A stretch of DNA of 64,000 nucleotides from Paenibacillus ginsengarvi (GTDB taxonomy: Bacteria; Bacillota; Bacilli; Paenibacillales; NBRC-103111): the NCBI RefSeq assembly GCF_003626695.1, contig NZ_RBAH01000020.1, forward strand, positions 1 through 64,000, given 5' to 3'. A model generated the notes under the pieces. The model ran no database searches and was not told where the DNA came from. It was given only the letters and a program-made list of their open reading frames with translations. The translations under genes were made by a program, and so were the position numbers. Positions 45,396 to 53,494 of the stretch are shown piece by piece. Each line of letters begins with the position of its first letter. Within the stretch, counting starts at the first letter, position 1.

Positions 45396-46877
45396 ATGTC
45401 GATACGATTGGATGAGACGATACCCTGTCAGCAAATAACAAAGCTTGTTGCGCCATTCGGTTATCGCCGGTCTTTAGAGGAATGTCAGGAGGTACTTCCT
45501 GATAACTTGTGGCAGTTTAGCGATCCAATGAATCAAAGGCTGCTCAGGCATATTGATAATTTGGTGAAGAAGCCGTCTCACGGTGCACAGCCGATAGGCC
45601 GAAGGTGGCTGTTATCCGAGGCAGGTAGACTTGCATTCGGCATTCCCAGCGCCTCGGAATCTGAGTTGCTGCTGCAAATGGATCAGCAGCGGTATGTATT
45701 TTACATTCACTCGGTAGAGCTTTACTTGTTTGAAACAAATGTAGGGTTTGTAGTCTTTAACATACAGTTTCCGGCGAAATACACCTTGGATCAAATGATT
45801 CAAGCTAACTTCCATTTGAAGAAATTTACACTTCCGCAACTTCAGATTACTTATGACGAACAGGGAAATCGAAGGTCGGTGAACTTAGGGGCTAGCGTTC
45901 GTAGCATGGTGGAGCCATTTGATTGGGAGACGTTCTTCGAGCAGGATGAACTATTAATCGCGCTGGTTTACAGCATGGCTCTCCTTCCGCAGGTAGAAAC
46001 GGATCAAAACGAATTCGACATATGGCTGGGACGAAAGTTATTTCATATGAGAAGGTCATTTGCCGATTCGTTCAAGCCTACTCATGAGCAATGTATGCTC
46101 TTGGGACAAGAAGTGGAGCCAGTATTCCAGAACAGTTATTGGGGCGCATCGATGGAAGGTATGGCTAATGTAGCCTATTTGACAGGTGATTCGAGTACAG
46201 ATCATTTTTTTAAAGAGACGTATATCAATAACGTAAATACCACCTACTTTTATTTATACATCCTTGCCTTGCACCAGAGATTTGCGCTGCTCATGCTCTC
46301 AATATTAGCCTCAAGGCTGCCTGCCCAATTGGAGCGAGTGATGCTTACAAACGAAACGAACGAAATCTTGGATAATAAAGGCTATGAACTAATTTCTGAA
46401 TTACAGGAAAGAATGACGTTCTTCACGCTTCGCTCATCATTTACGCAAGTAAGTAATGTCACGCATCAAGCGCGTTTGTATGAGAAGCTTCGACATACAT
46501 TAAGAATTGAAGATCTGATGCAAGAGCTTCACACAGAGCTGGAGGTTCTCTCCTCCTTGGCACATGTAAGAGAACAAAAAAGGGAAGAGCGTCAAAGAAT
46601 GAAAGAGCAGCATAACGAGGCAATTGTGGAAAAACGGCAAAACCGGTTTCAAAGCTATGTCATGCTAATGACAACGCTTTTTGTTGTCATCTCCACATTT
46701 GCAGATTCTTTAAATGTAGTGGGGATGGTTCAAAATCGCACCTTTCCGCCACTATATTCCGGGCCTTTTTATTTGCTGCTTTCTTTCGGTTTGCTGATTG
46801 CCGGAGCGGTAGCGATGATGTTTTGGGTTATGATAAGCAATTGGCACTTTAAGAAAAGATATACGAAGCATCAATGA
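45396..46877 (+). CDS. CorA-like membrane protein (two C-terminal TM helices)
   Basis: A 493-residue protein. About 410 residues are cytoplasmic, ending in a long charged coiled coil (VREQKREERQRMKEQHNEAI). Then come two TM helices (YVMLMTTLFVVISTFA; FYLLLSFGLLIAGAVAMMFW) joined by a short loop (NVVGMVQNRTFPPLYSGP), and a basic tail. This is the CorA layout; a GMN-like triplet is replaced by GMVQN. CorA-type channels that open on demand are known as killing effectors in defence systems, so this is the best candidate for the toxic output of the operon. Sequence identity to CorA proper is not obvious, so the assignment rests on topology. Confidence 0.7.
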   Translation: MSIRLDETIPCQQITKLVAPFGYRRSLEECQEVLPDNLWQFSDPMNQRLLRHIDNLVKKPSHGAQPIGRRWLLSEAGRLAFGIPSASESELLLQMDQQRYVFYIHSVELYLFETNVGFVVFNIQFPAKYTLDQMIQANFHLKKFTLPQLQITYDEQGNRRSVNLGASVRSMVEPFDWETFFEQDELLIALVYSMALLPQVETDQNEFDIWLGRKLFHMRRSFADSFKPTHEQCMLLGQEVEPVFQNSYWGASMEGMANVAYLTGDSSTDHFFKETYINNVNTTYFYLYILALHQRFALLMLSILASRLPAQLERVMLTNETNEILDNKGYELISELQERMTFFTLRSSFTQVSNVTHQARLYEKLRHTLRIEDLMQELHTELEVLSSLAHVREQKREERQRMKEQHNEAIVEKRQNRFQSYVMLMTTLFVVISTFADSLNVVGMVQNRTFPPLYSGPFYLLLSFGLLIAGAVAMMFWVMISNWHFKKRYTKHQ

Positions 46878-47016
46878 GGCGGCAATATATGAGGTGTAAG
46901 TTTTACTGAAAAGAAATTGTGGTGTGAGCTATTTGACGCTTACGATATAAAAATTGGAAGCCTAATTCGGGAAGCCCGGCGCTTGGGTTTATTTCCAGAT
47001 GACAAGACAAGAATGA

Positions 47017-47065
47017 AGAGCCTTTGAAACGACTTGACCGTTGTTTGAAGGCTTTTGTTTTGTTA
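47017..47065 (+). terminator. Terminator-like hairpin after the kinase-helicase operon
   Basis: GAGCCTTTGAAACG (47019-47032) pairs imperfectly with CGTTGTTTGAAGGCTT (47039-47054), followed by TTGTTTTGTT. The remaining bases from 46878 to 47097 show no gene. Confidence 0.55.
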
Positions 47066-47097
47066 TTTCCAGCATGTACATACGTTTGGAGGGGGTG

Positions 47098-47208
47098 CCA
47101 ATGCGAAAATGGTACGAAACACAGAAAACTGTCATACATTGTATATTCTTTCCGGTCAACTAGTACTATAATAGTAGAAAAGTAGGTACTACGTTCTAGG
47201 AGAGTCAG
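47098..47208 (+). repeat. 112-bp direct repeat, right copy (promoter of the NERD-helicase)
   Basis: It matches 37454-37565. TATAAT is at 47167-47172 inside the TACTA-TAA-TAGTA dyad, and a GTAG-GTA-CTAC dyad follows, which suggests repression. The AGGAG ribosome binding site of the NERD-helicase is at the end of the repeat. Confidence 0.9.
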
Positions 47209-47211
47209 CAT

Positions 47212-49119
47212 ATGGCATATATGGTCCCGGAAACGATCCCGAGAAGCGCAACCGCCGGAGAGCGTATTTTGTTTGAAAGTTTGAAAGCACATTTGCCGAG
47301 CGATTACATCGTCTACTACGAGCCCGAGATTCGGGGGAGAAGGCCGGATTTCGTCCTGATCGGCCCCGATCTGGGCATTGTCATACTGGAAGTGAAAGAC
47401 TATACGAAAGGCACGTTGTATCAAATCAATCACGACGAATGGCTGCTGCGCAATACGAGCGGGGCACTCGTCAAGACGAAAAGCCCGCTCAAGCAGGCGA
47501 GAGAAAATGCGTTCATTCTGACCGACCATTTGAAAAAGGATAAAAATTTACTGCAGGAAGGCGGAACGAACCTCAAATTTCCTTACGGGTTCGGCACGGT
47601 GTTTACCAGGCTTAAGCAGGAAGACTTTATCAAGCACAATCTGTACCAGGTCATCGAGTCTGCATTTGTGCTCTGCCGGGATGAGATCGATCCGGATGAG
47701 GAAGGCTTCTACCCGGACATTGTGCTGGAAAAGATTCGCGGCATGTTTACCGTATGGCCTCCCAAAAGGAACGTGCTCACCCACGAGGACATACAGGCGA
47801 TTCGCTTCCATCTTTTCCCGGAAGTGCGGATCAGCGCCGAGTTCAAGACCCCGACCCAGCATCAGGACCAGCTATTGCTTTCGCTGCATAACATCAAGAC
47901 GATGGACCTTCATCAAGAAAACTTGGCCAAGCAGCTTGGAGATAAGCATCGTCTCATCCGGGGAGTGGCCGGAAGCGGCAAAACGCTCGTACTCGCCAGC
48001 CGGGCCAAAATGCTCGCCAAAACGCAGCCCGATTGGAAAATCCTTGTCTTGTGCTATGGCATCCCGCTATCCCGCAGTCTGAAGCAAATGATCGTGCGAA
48101 TGATGAACGAACCGGAAGATTTACTTGACCTACTTCAGCCAGCATCGTCGGTGAACGAAACCGAGTCCCAGATCGAGGTATACAACTTCCATGAGTGGCT
48201 GCGTAACAGTCTGCGTATGAAGGAGGCGGACATTCCGGATCTGCTGGAGAAGGCGGGAAGGAGCGAAGCAATTTTGCCGACCTATGATGCGATCATGATC
48301 GACGAGGGACAAGATTTCGAAGCGGATTGGCTCAAGCTGCTGGGATACTGCCTGAATCCGGATACCCAATCGCTGCTTCTGGTGGAAGATCGGGCCCAAA
48401 CGATATTCAAGCGAAAGAAAAGCCTGGCGCAAGATATCGGACTCGATTTCCGCGGACGCTCCAAAGTGCTGTCGATCAACTACAGGAATACGGCGCAGAT
48501 CGTTCAGTTCGCCTGGGACTTTTATCAAAAGCACTCGCAGTTGAAACATACCGTACAGGAGGGCTCTATCGAAGGAATAGAGATTATTCCGCCGCAGTCT
48601 ACGAAGCGAAAAGGACCGGAGCCGATCATCAAAAGCTTCGGTAGCCTTCAGGAGGAAATGAACTTCGTCTCGAAATCGATTACGTTCCTGCATCGCGAGA
48701 AAAACATTCCGCTGGAGGATATCGCTATCTTATATCGGGTCAAGAACAGCTTCAAGACCTCCTATATCGATGAGATCAAAGATAGCCTGAACAATCACCA
48801 ATTGCCCTATACCTGGATCACGGAAAATGCAGAGTCCAAGCGGAACTTCGTACGGGACGAGCATTCGATCAAAATCTCTACCATCGACAGCGCTAAAGGG
48901 CTCGACTTCCGCGCCGTTTTTATCGTTAACGTGGAAAGTATGCCTTTCCCTCTGGAGGAGGTCGAGGAGCGGGAGGTTTCGCTGTTCTACATTGGTATGA
49001 CGCGTGCGCTCGAGTGGCTATTCCTTACATATAGTGGGCAATCCAAGTTTACGGCATATTTGGACGATGTGGCCAAGATGAGGAGCGAGCGTCAGCCCTC
49101 GGGGGCGCAGTTGGGGTGA
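47212..49119 (+). CDS. NERD-nuclease / UvrD-like helicase fusion
   Basis: A 635-residue protein. Residues 15-130 form a NERD domain, a PD-(D/E)XK nuclease relative (RRPDFVLIG, then IVILEVKDYTKGT with D...ExK). Residues 235-620 form a UvrD/Rep-type SF1 helicase: GVAGSGKT (about 250), MIDEGQDFEADW, LSINYRNTAQIVQFAWDF, STIDSAKGLDFRAVFIV, and LFYIGMTRALEWLFLTYSG. It probably cuts or unwinds foreign DNA; NERD-helicases recur in anti-phage islands. The AGGAG site lies 9 bases before ATG. A deleted paralogue is at 37454-37636. Confidence 0.88.
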   Translation: MAYMVPETIPRSATAGERILFESLKAHLPSDYIVYYEPEIRGRRPDFVLIGPDLGIVILEVKDYTKGTLYQINHDEWLLRNTSGALVKTKSPLKQARENAFILTDHLKKDKNLLQEGGTNLKFPYGFGTVFTRLKQEDFIKHNLYQVIESAFVLCRDEIDPDEEGFYPDIVLEKIRGMFTVWPPKRNVLTHEDIQAIRFHLFPEVRISAEFKTPTQHQDQLLLSLHNIKTMDLHQENLAKQLGDKHRLIRGVAGSGKTLVLASRAKMLAKTQPDWKILVLCYGIPLSRSLKQMIVRMMNEPEDLLDLLQPASSVNETESQIEVYNFHEWLRNSLRMKEADIPDLLEKAGRSEAILPTYDAIMIDEGQDFEADWLKLLGYCLNPDTQSLLLVEDRAQTIFKRKKSLAQDIGLDFRGRSKVLSINYRNTAQIVQFAWDFYQKHSQLKHTVQEGSIEGIEIIPPQSTKRKGPEPIIKSFGSLQEEMNFVSKSITFLHREKNIPLEDIAILYRVKNSFKTSYIDEIKDSLNNHQLPYTWITENAESKRNFVRDEHSIKISTIDSAKGLDFRAVFIVNVESMPFPLEEVEEREVSLFYIGMTRALEWLFLTYSGQSKFTAYLDDVAKMRSERQPSGAQLG

Positions 49120-49187
49120 ATGGGGGTAAGGAATTTATAACAGTATAGAGCTGTTAGCACAATTAAGGTTTAATGCACATGTAAGAG

Positions 49188-49748
49188 ATGCAAAAATTTT
49201 GTTTTTGGGGCCGTGTATTAATGAAATTTTTAAATAACCTTTTGGGTGGACTAATTGGGAGTATATTAGGTGGTATTTTAAGTGTATATGGAACTTTGTG
49301 GGTTCTTGAAGTTGACTTTACAGTCGATAATGAGGCAGCTGTAGTAGAATTAGTTTCTGCTGAATCAACGATTAAAAAGATGTTACAGGAAGAACCATTT
49401 CAACCTAATTATAAATTGCTTAATCTAGATGTTAATTGGAAAAAGGTTGTTTTAAACTTCAAAAACGAACAGTTAATGGAAGTAGTAATTGATCTAAAAA
49501 GATTAGATGAGCTGCGGAATATAATATTACAGACACAGTCTACAGAAGAAAAGCAGATTTTAATAAATAAATACAAGAACGAGGTAGAGATTTTGAGAAA
49601 TGGAGGCTTCTTACAAAGAAGGATTGAAGAAATGAAAGAGGTGATTTCAAAAGCAGACCTCAAGACAGGTTTCTTTAAAAGTCCTGGCTTTTCAGAAAAA
49701 GAAAACAATGTCGATAAATATTCTCTGGGGGTGCTTGGGCACAAATAA
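49188..49748 (+). CDS. AT-rich membrane-anchored coiled-coil protein
   Basis: A 186-residue protein with one N-terminal membrane helix (LNNLLGGLIGSILGGILSVY) and a long helical part (DLKRLDELRNIILQTQSTEE; RRIEEMKEVISKADLK) that is likely external or a cytoplasmic coiled coil. The start may be ATG at 49188, or ATG at 49221, which begins directly before the membrane helix; neither has a strong site. I do not recognise it. It is much more AT-rich than the helicase on its left and pairs with the AT-rich membrane gene on its right. Confidence 0.6.
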   Translation: MQKFCFWGRVLMKFLNNLLGGLIGSILGGILSVYGTLWVLEVDFTVDNEAAVVELVSAESTIKKMLQEEPFQPNYKLLNLDVNWKKVVLNFKNEQLMEVVIDLKRLDELRNIILQTQSTEEKQILINKYKNEVEILRNGGFLQRRIEEMKEVISKADLKTGFFKSPGFSEKENNVDKYSLGVLGHK

Positions 49749-49836
49749 CAGAAGAAAAACAAAGTATGCAACATCTTAATTATTTGATGCTTCCTTGGTT
49801 ATTGCTGATTATTATATCGGGATAAGGAAATTATTT

Positions 49837-51132
49837 ATGACAACAAATAACAAAATTAATAACAATCGACCGACGATCCTTGGCTTTATTATTTCAATAT
49901 TTTCTAGTATAAAAGAGCACTATATAATTTTCTCCGTGGTATCCTTGGCAATTAGTTTTCTATATGTTCAAGGATTAAATGGTCCATTTATTGGACTAGA
50001 ATTATTTACAGATGTACAAGTAGCTCTACCAATTTCTAGACAAACGATTGTACTAAATGGCGTTTATTTTATTGTGAAATTACTTTTTGCATTCATGCTT
50101 TCATATATACTTTGGACAACAAAGCATTATCTAAAAGACAAACTAAATCAATTTCGAATAAAGCCATTTAATTCGTATATTGCCAATAAACTAATAATTA
50201 TAGTACAGAACGATTTTGGGAAAATATATATATGCATTATCATGCTATTAGCTGTTTTGCCTACACTATTATTTGTCTTGGTACCCCCGGATTTTCTTAT
50301 TCAATATGTAAATAGTTTTTTTATTGGATATTATACTGTTAGCTTTTTTTTCTTTATCTCAGTTTTCTTCTATTTAAAAAACAAAGTTGAAAATGTTACA
50401 AAGTTGATCAATATAGACCTAAATAATATATATTATTTAGAAAACAGAGTACACTATCTTTTCATTATAGTTCTATTTCTATTAATAACATTAGCATTCT
50501 CGTTTTCTTTCCAATTTTTTGGAGTGTTATTTCAAGCTCATAAGATTAATAATATTGAAAGGGCGGGAAATAGTTATAAAATGGCAGATGTTTTTATTAA
50601 AAATGAAAGAAGTAGCTACTTATTTATAGATTTATCAAAAGACTTCTTTATTGGTTACAATACGTCGCAAGGGAAAACGGAGATTATTCCAATTAAGAGT
50701 ATTGAAAAAATTGAAGTTTGGAATGCTAATCCTAAAGTGAAAATCTTAAAATTGTCCGACATTAATAATCTGAATAATTCGGTTATTGAGTGCGTTAAAA
50801 ATTATTATAAGCATAGGTTGGAAAAACCATCCGCTGAATTATATGTATCTTTGCTGTCAGAAAGATTTTACGGTGAAAAGAATTATATCGCTACAAGTAT
50901 TCTTCAAAAAATTTGGGATACTGAAGGCAAATATGCAGGTATAGAGATCAAAGAGTTCTATGGTTATGAATTATCTGAACCTGTATTAACAAAGTCTGGT
51001 TATGAAGTTTATGCACTTGAATATTGGAAAGATGTTGATCGGTATACTAAATTTGTATTGACGATCGAAAATGGAGCCTGGAAAGTTGATTCAGTAGAAA
51101 TAGTAAAGCCATTTAAATTTACTTTATCTTAG
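49837..51132 (+). CDS. AT-rich multi-pass membrane protein
   Basis: A 431-residue protein with about five membrane helices in the first half (IIFSVVSLAISFLYVQGL; FIVKLLFAFMLSYILW; IYICIIMLLAVLPTLLFVL; SFFFFISVFFYLK; LFIIVLFLLITLAFSFSFQF) and a soluble C-terminal part of about 180 residues (from about 250). I do not recognise the family. AAGGA lies upstream of ATG at 49837; an earlier in-frame TTG at 49795 is less likely. It is probably a partner of the preceding AT-rich membrane-anchored protein. A terminator follows. Confidence 0.65.
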   Translation: MTTNNKINNNRPTILGFIISIFSSIKEHYIIFSVVSLAISFLYVQGLNGPFIGLELFTDVQVALPISRQTIVLNGVYFIVKLLFAFMLSYILWTTKHYLKDKLNQFRIKPFNSYIANKLIIIVQNDFGKIYICIIMLLAVLPTLLFVLVPPDFLIQYVNSFFIGYYTVSFFFFISVFFYLKNKVENVTKLINIDLNNIYYLENRVHYLFIIVLFLLITLAFSFSFQFFGVLFQAHKINNIERAGNSYKMADVFIKNERSSYLFIDLSKDFFIGYNTSQGKTEIIPIKSIEKIEVWNANPKVKILKLSDINNLNNSVIECVKNYYKHRLEKPSAELYVSLLSERFYGEKNYIATSILQKIWDTEGKYAGIEIKEFYGYELSEPVLTKSGYEVYALEYWKDVDRYTKFVLTIENGAWKVDSVEIVKPFKFTLS

Positions 51133-51156
51133 GGGTTGGAAATAGAGTGGAGATTA

Positions 51157-51181
51157 AGCACGCATATGCGTGTTTTTCTTT
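51157..51181 (+). terminator. Rho-independent terminator
   Basis: CACGCATATGCGTG (51159-51172) is a perfect palindrome, followed by TTTTTCTTT. It ends the AT-rich pair. Confidence 0.75.
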
Positions 51182-51301
51182 ATATTATTTATTTTCAGCT
51201 CCAGCGACTTTTCCAAAGAAGGAATCCACTGGTAATCGTCGAATCATGCTAATGTATGTCGAAAGACCTAAATACAATACCGACAGCCCAAGGTGATCCC
51301 A

Positions 51302-53494
51302 ATGACACTTCCCACGCCCTTAACGGGCATATTTGCACATAAACAAAAATCGTACAAGATGGTGCTCATTCTAGCCCTGCTCGATCTGTTCGGGGAACTG
51401 AAACAGCATGAACTATCCATAACGCTTGTAAGAGCGCGTTTTCTAAAGCTGCTACAAGCCCGAGAATCGCAACAACTACCAGTCGATCCACCGCCTGAGA
51501 GCGTTGGGCAGCGCTGGGGTACGGTGCAGGGGTTCCAAATCAACAGCCTCATGCAGACGCCAATTAAGGCATTAAGCTCAGTTCTCATATTTGACTCAGG
51601 CGAGCAGACGCTTCGTTTCACGGACGAGCTACGCGACCAGTGGTCCGAGCAACTGGCATCGGAGCTCCGGGAGTATGCCATCCGTGAACTGGATAGCTAC
51701 TACGAGCAGCAGCGTCCGCCGGTACGTACTTCCCTGCGTGAATATTTAACACAAGTAATGTCCGGATATGTTGAGGCGAAGCGAGAGCCGTTTACGAATC
51801 ACCCGCTAGGTACACTCATAAGGCGTACGATTCCGCAGGAAATCCATAAGCTGCCTTTTATCAATCAAAGCAGGATGCGCATTCAGGGTTCTGTCGGTAT
51901 GGGCAATTGGGCCACGGTACCGTGGATCGCTATTATGGACCGTAGCAATACGGAAACGACCCAGCGCGGAGAGTATATTGTATACTTGTTCGCCCACGAT
52001 ATGAGCGCGGTGTATTTAACATTAGCTCAAGGAGTCACCGTACCGACCAAAGAAATGGGCAGACCTGGAGCCTATCAATATCTTAGGCAGAAAGCGGAAC
52101 AGATTCAGACCCTACTCCCGCTCGAAGGGATGTATAAAGACCAAAATATCCAATTGACCGCTTCCGGTCTAGGGCAGGACTACCAAGTATCTACGGTGGC
52201 GTATTACCGGTATGACCGGGATCAATTGCCCAGTAACGAGCAGCTTATTGCCGATCTTCGCAATGTCGTCGAGAACTATACGCAATATGTGGAGATCCAA
52301 GCTTCTAATGAACAGAAGGAGTTGCTGGCAGTGGAACCCCTATCGGTCCCGGATCAAGTACGGGCTATCCAAACCTATATAAGGCGCAAGGGCTTCGCGT
52401 ATCCCAACCATCTGATCGAGAACTTTTACTTATGCTTGAAAACCAAGCCGTTTGTCATCTTGGCCGGCGTCTCCGGTACTGGCAAAACGAAGCTGGTCAA
52501 GCTGTTCGCTGAGGCGATCGGAGCTACAAGCGCCAATCGTCAATTTACCTTAATCCCGGTTCGGCCGGATTGGAGCGATCCATCCGACTTACTTGGGTAC
52601 AAAGATTTATCCGGCGCTTTTCGCCCCGGCAAGTTAACTGAAGTGCTGGTAGAAGCGTCTTTGCCCGAAAATCAAAACAAGCCCTACTTCATATGTTTGG
52701 ATGAAATGAACCTGGCTCGGGTCGAACACTACTTTAGCGATCTGCTCAGTGTGCTGGAAACGAAGGAATGGCAAGAGGGTCGGATCGTTACAATGCCGCT
52801 GCTGCATCGCGATTCCTTGACGAGCGAGGAGGATCGGCAACGATACGGCAATCTGCATCTGCCGGACAATGTATATCTGATCGGTACGGTCAATATGGAC
52901 GAGACCACACACCCATTTAGCAAAAAAGTATTAGACCGTGCCAATACCATCGAATTCAACTACATTCATCTCGGTCAATATCCAGAGGATGAGGAAGAGG
53001 AGGGCGCTCCGGAAATTACGGCTGTAGCCAATTCTTTCTTGCGTTCCGAATACTTGCAGCTCGTAGATGTGTACCGGGATAACCGGGAGTTTATTCAAGA
53101 AACGACCGATAAGCTAGTGAAGATTAACGGCATATTGGAAGACATCCACGCACATGTTGGGTTCCGCATTCGGGATGCTGTTTGCTTTTATATGCTATAC
53201 AACGTACGTTTCGAGCTAGTGGATTCGGCTGTCGCCTTCGACTTGCAGCTTCTTCAGAAGATTTTGCCTAGAGTACAAGGAAGCAGTTCTGCGGTAAAAA
53301 GAATGCTGTTGAAGCTGATGGAGGAAGCTCTCGGTCGACGCTTGGCGATGCAGGAGCTTATGGAGGATGCCTCCGAGCTGTACCAGAATGGGTCAGCTTA
53401 CGACGAGGCGAAATACCCGCAAAGCGCCAAAAAAATTGCCTTCATGTTGCGGAGGTTAGAGGATGATGGCTTTACGTCATACTGGCTTTCCTAA
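51302..53494 (+). CDS. McrB-like AAA+ GTPase/ATPase with DUF3578-type N-terminus
   Basis: A 730-residue protein. About 155-335 resembles the MrcB_N/DUF3578 domain (MRIQGSVGMGNWATVPWIAI; YIVYLFAHDMSAVYLTLAQG). About 370-600 is a McrB-type AAA+ module: Walker A GVSGTGKTKLVK (about 388), the Walker B segment FICLDEMNLARVEHY, and GTVNMDETTHPFSKKVLDRA, which is the family signature loop. It powers the partner nuclease encoded next. ATG at 51302 is preferred to GTG at 51293, as AAGGTG is 7 bases upstream. The gene overlaps the nuclease gene by 32 bases. Confidence 0.85.
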   Translation: MTLPTPLTGIFAHKQKSYKMVLILALLDLFGELKQHELSITLVRARFLKLLQARESQQLPVDPPPESVGQRWGTVQGFQINSLMQTPIKALSSVLIFDSGEQTLRFTDELRDQWSEQLASELREYAIRELDSYYEQQRPPVRTSLREYLTQVMSGYVEAKREPFTNHPLGTLIRRTIPQEIHKLPFINQSRMRIQGSVGMGNWATVPWIAIMDRSNTETTQRGEYIVYLFAHDMSAVYLTLAQGVTVPTKEMGRPGAYQYLRQKAEQIQTLLPLEGMYKDQNIQLTASGLGQDYQVSTVAYYRYDRDQLPSNEQLIADLRNVVENYTQYVEIQASNEQKELLAVEPLSVPDQVRAIQTYIRRKGFAYPNHLIENFYLCLKTKPFVILAGVSGTGKTKLVKLFAEAIGATSANRQFTLIPVRPDWSDPSDLLGYKDLSGAFRPGKLTEVLVEASLPENQNKPYFICLDEMNLARVEHYFSDLLSVLETKEWQEGRIVTMPLLHRDSLTSEEDRQRYGNLHLPDNVYLIGTVNMDETTHPFSKKVLDRANTIEFNYIHLGQYPEDEEEEGAPEITAVANSFLRSEYLQLVDVYRDNREFIQETTDKLVKINGILEDIHAHVGFRIRDAVCFYMLYNVRFELVDSAVAFDLQLLQKILPRVQGSSSAVKRMLLKLMEEALGRRLAMQELMEDASELYQNGSAYDEAKYPQSAKKIAFMLRRLEDDGFTSYWLS

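Noticed and set aside
46903..47529. A 208-codon minus-strand frame at the start of the NERD-helicase
   Set aside because: It is antisense to a well-supported gene and crosses its promoter repeat.
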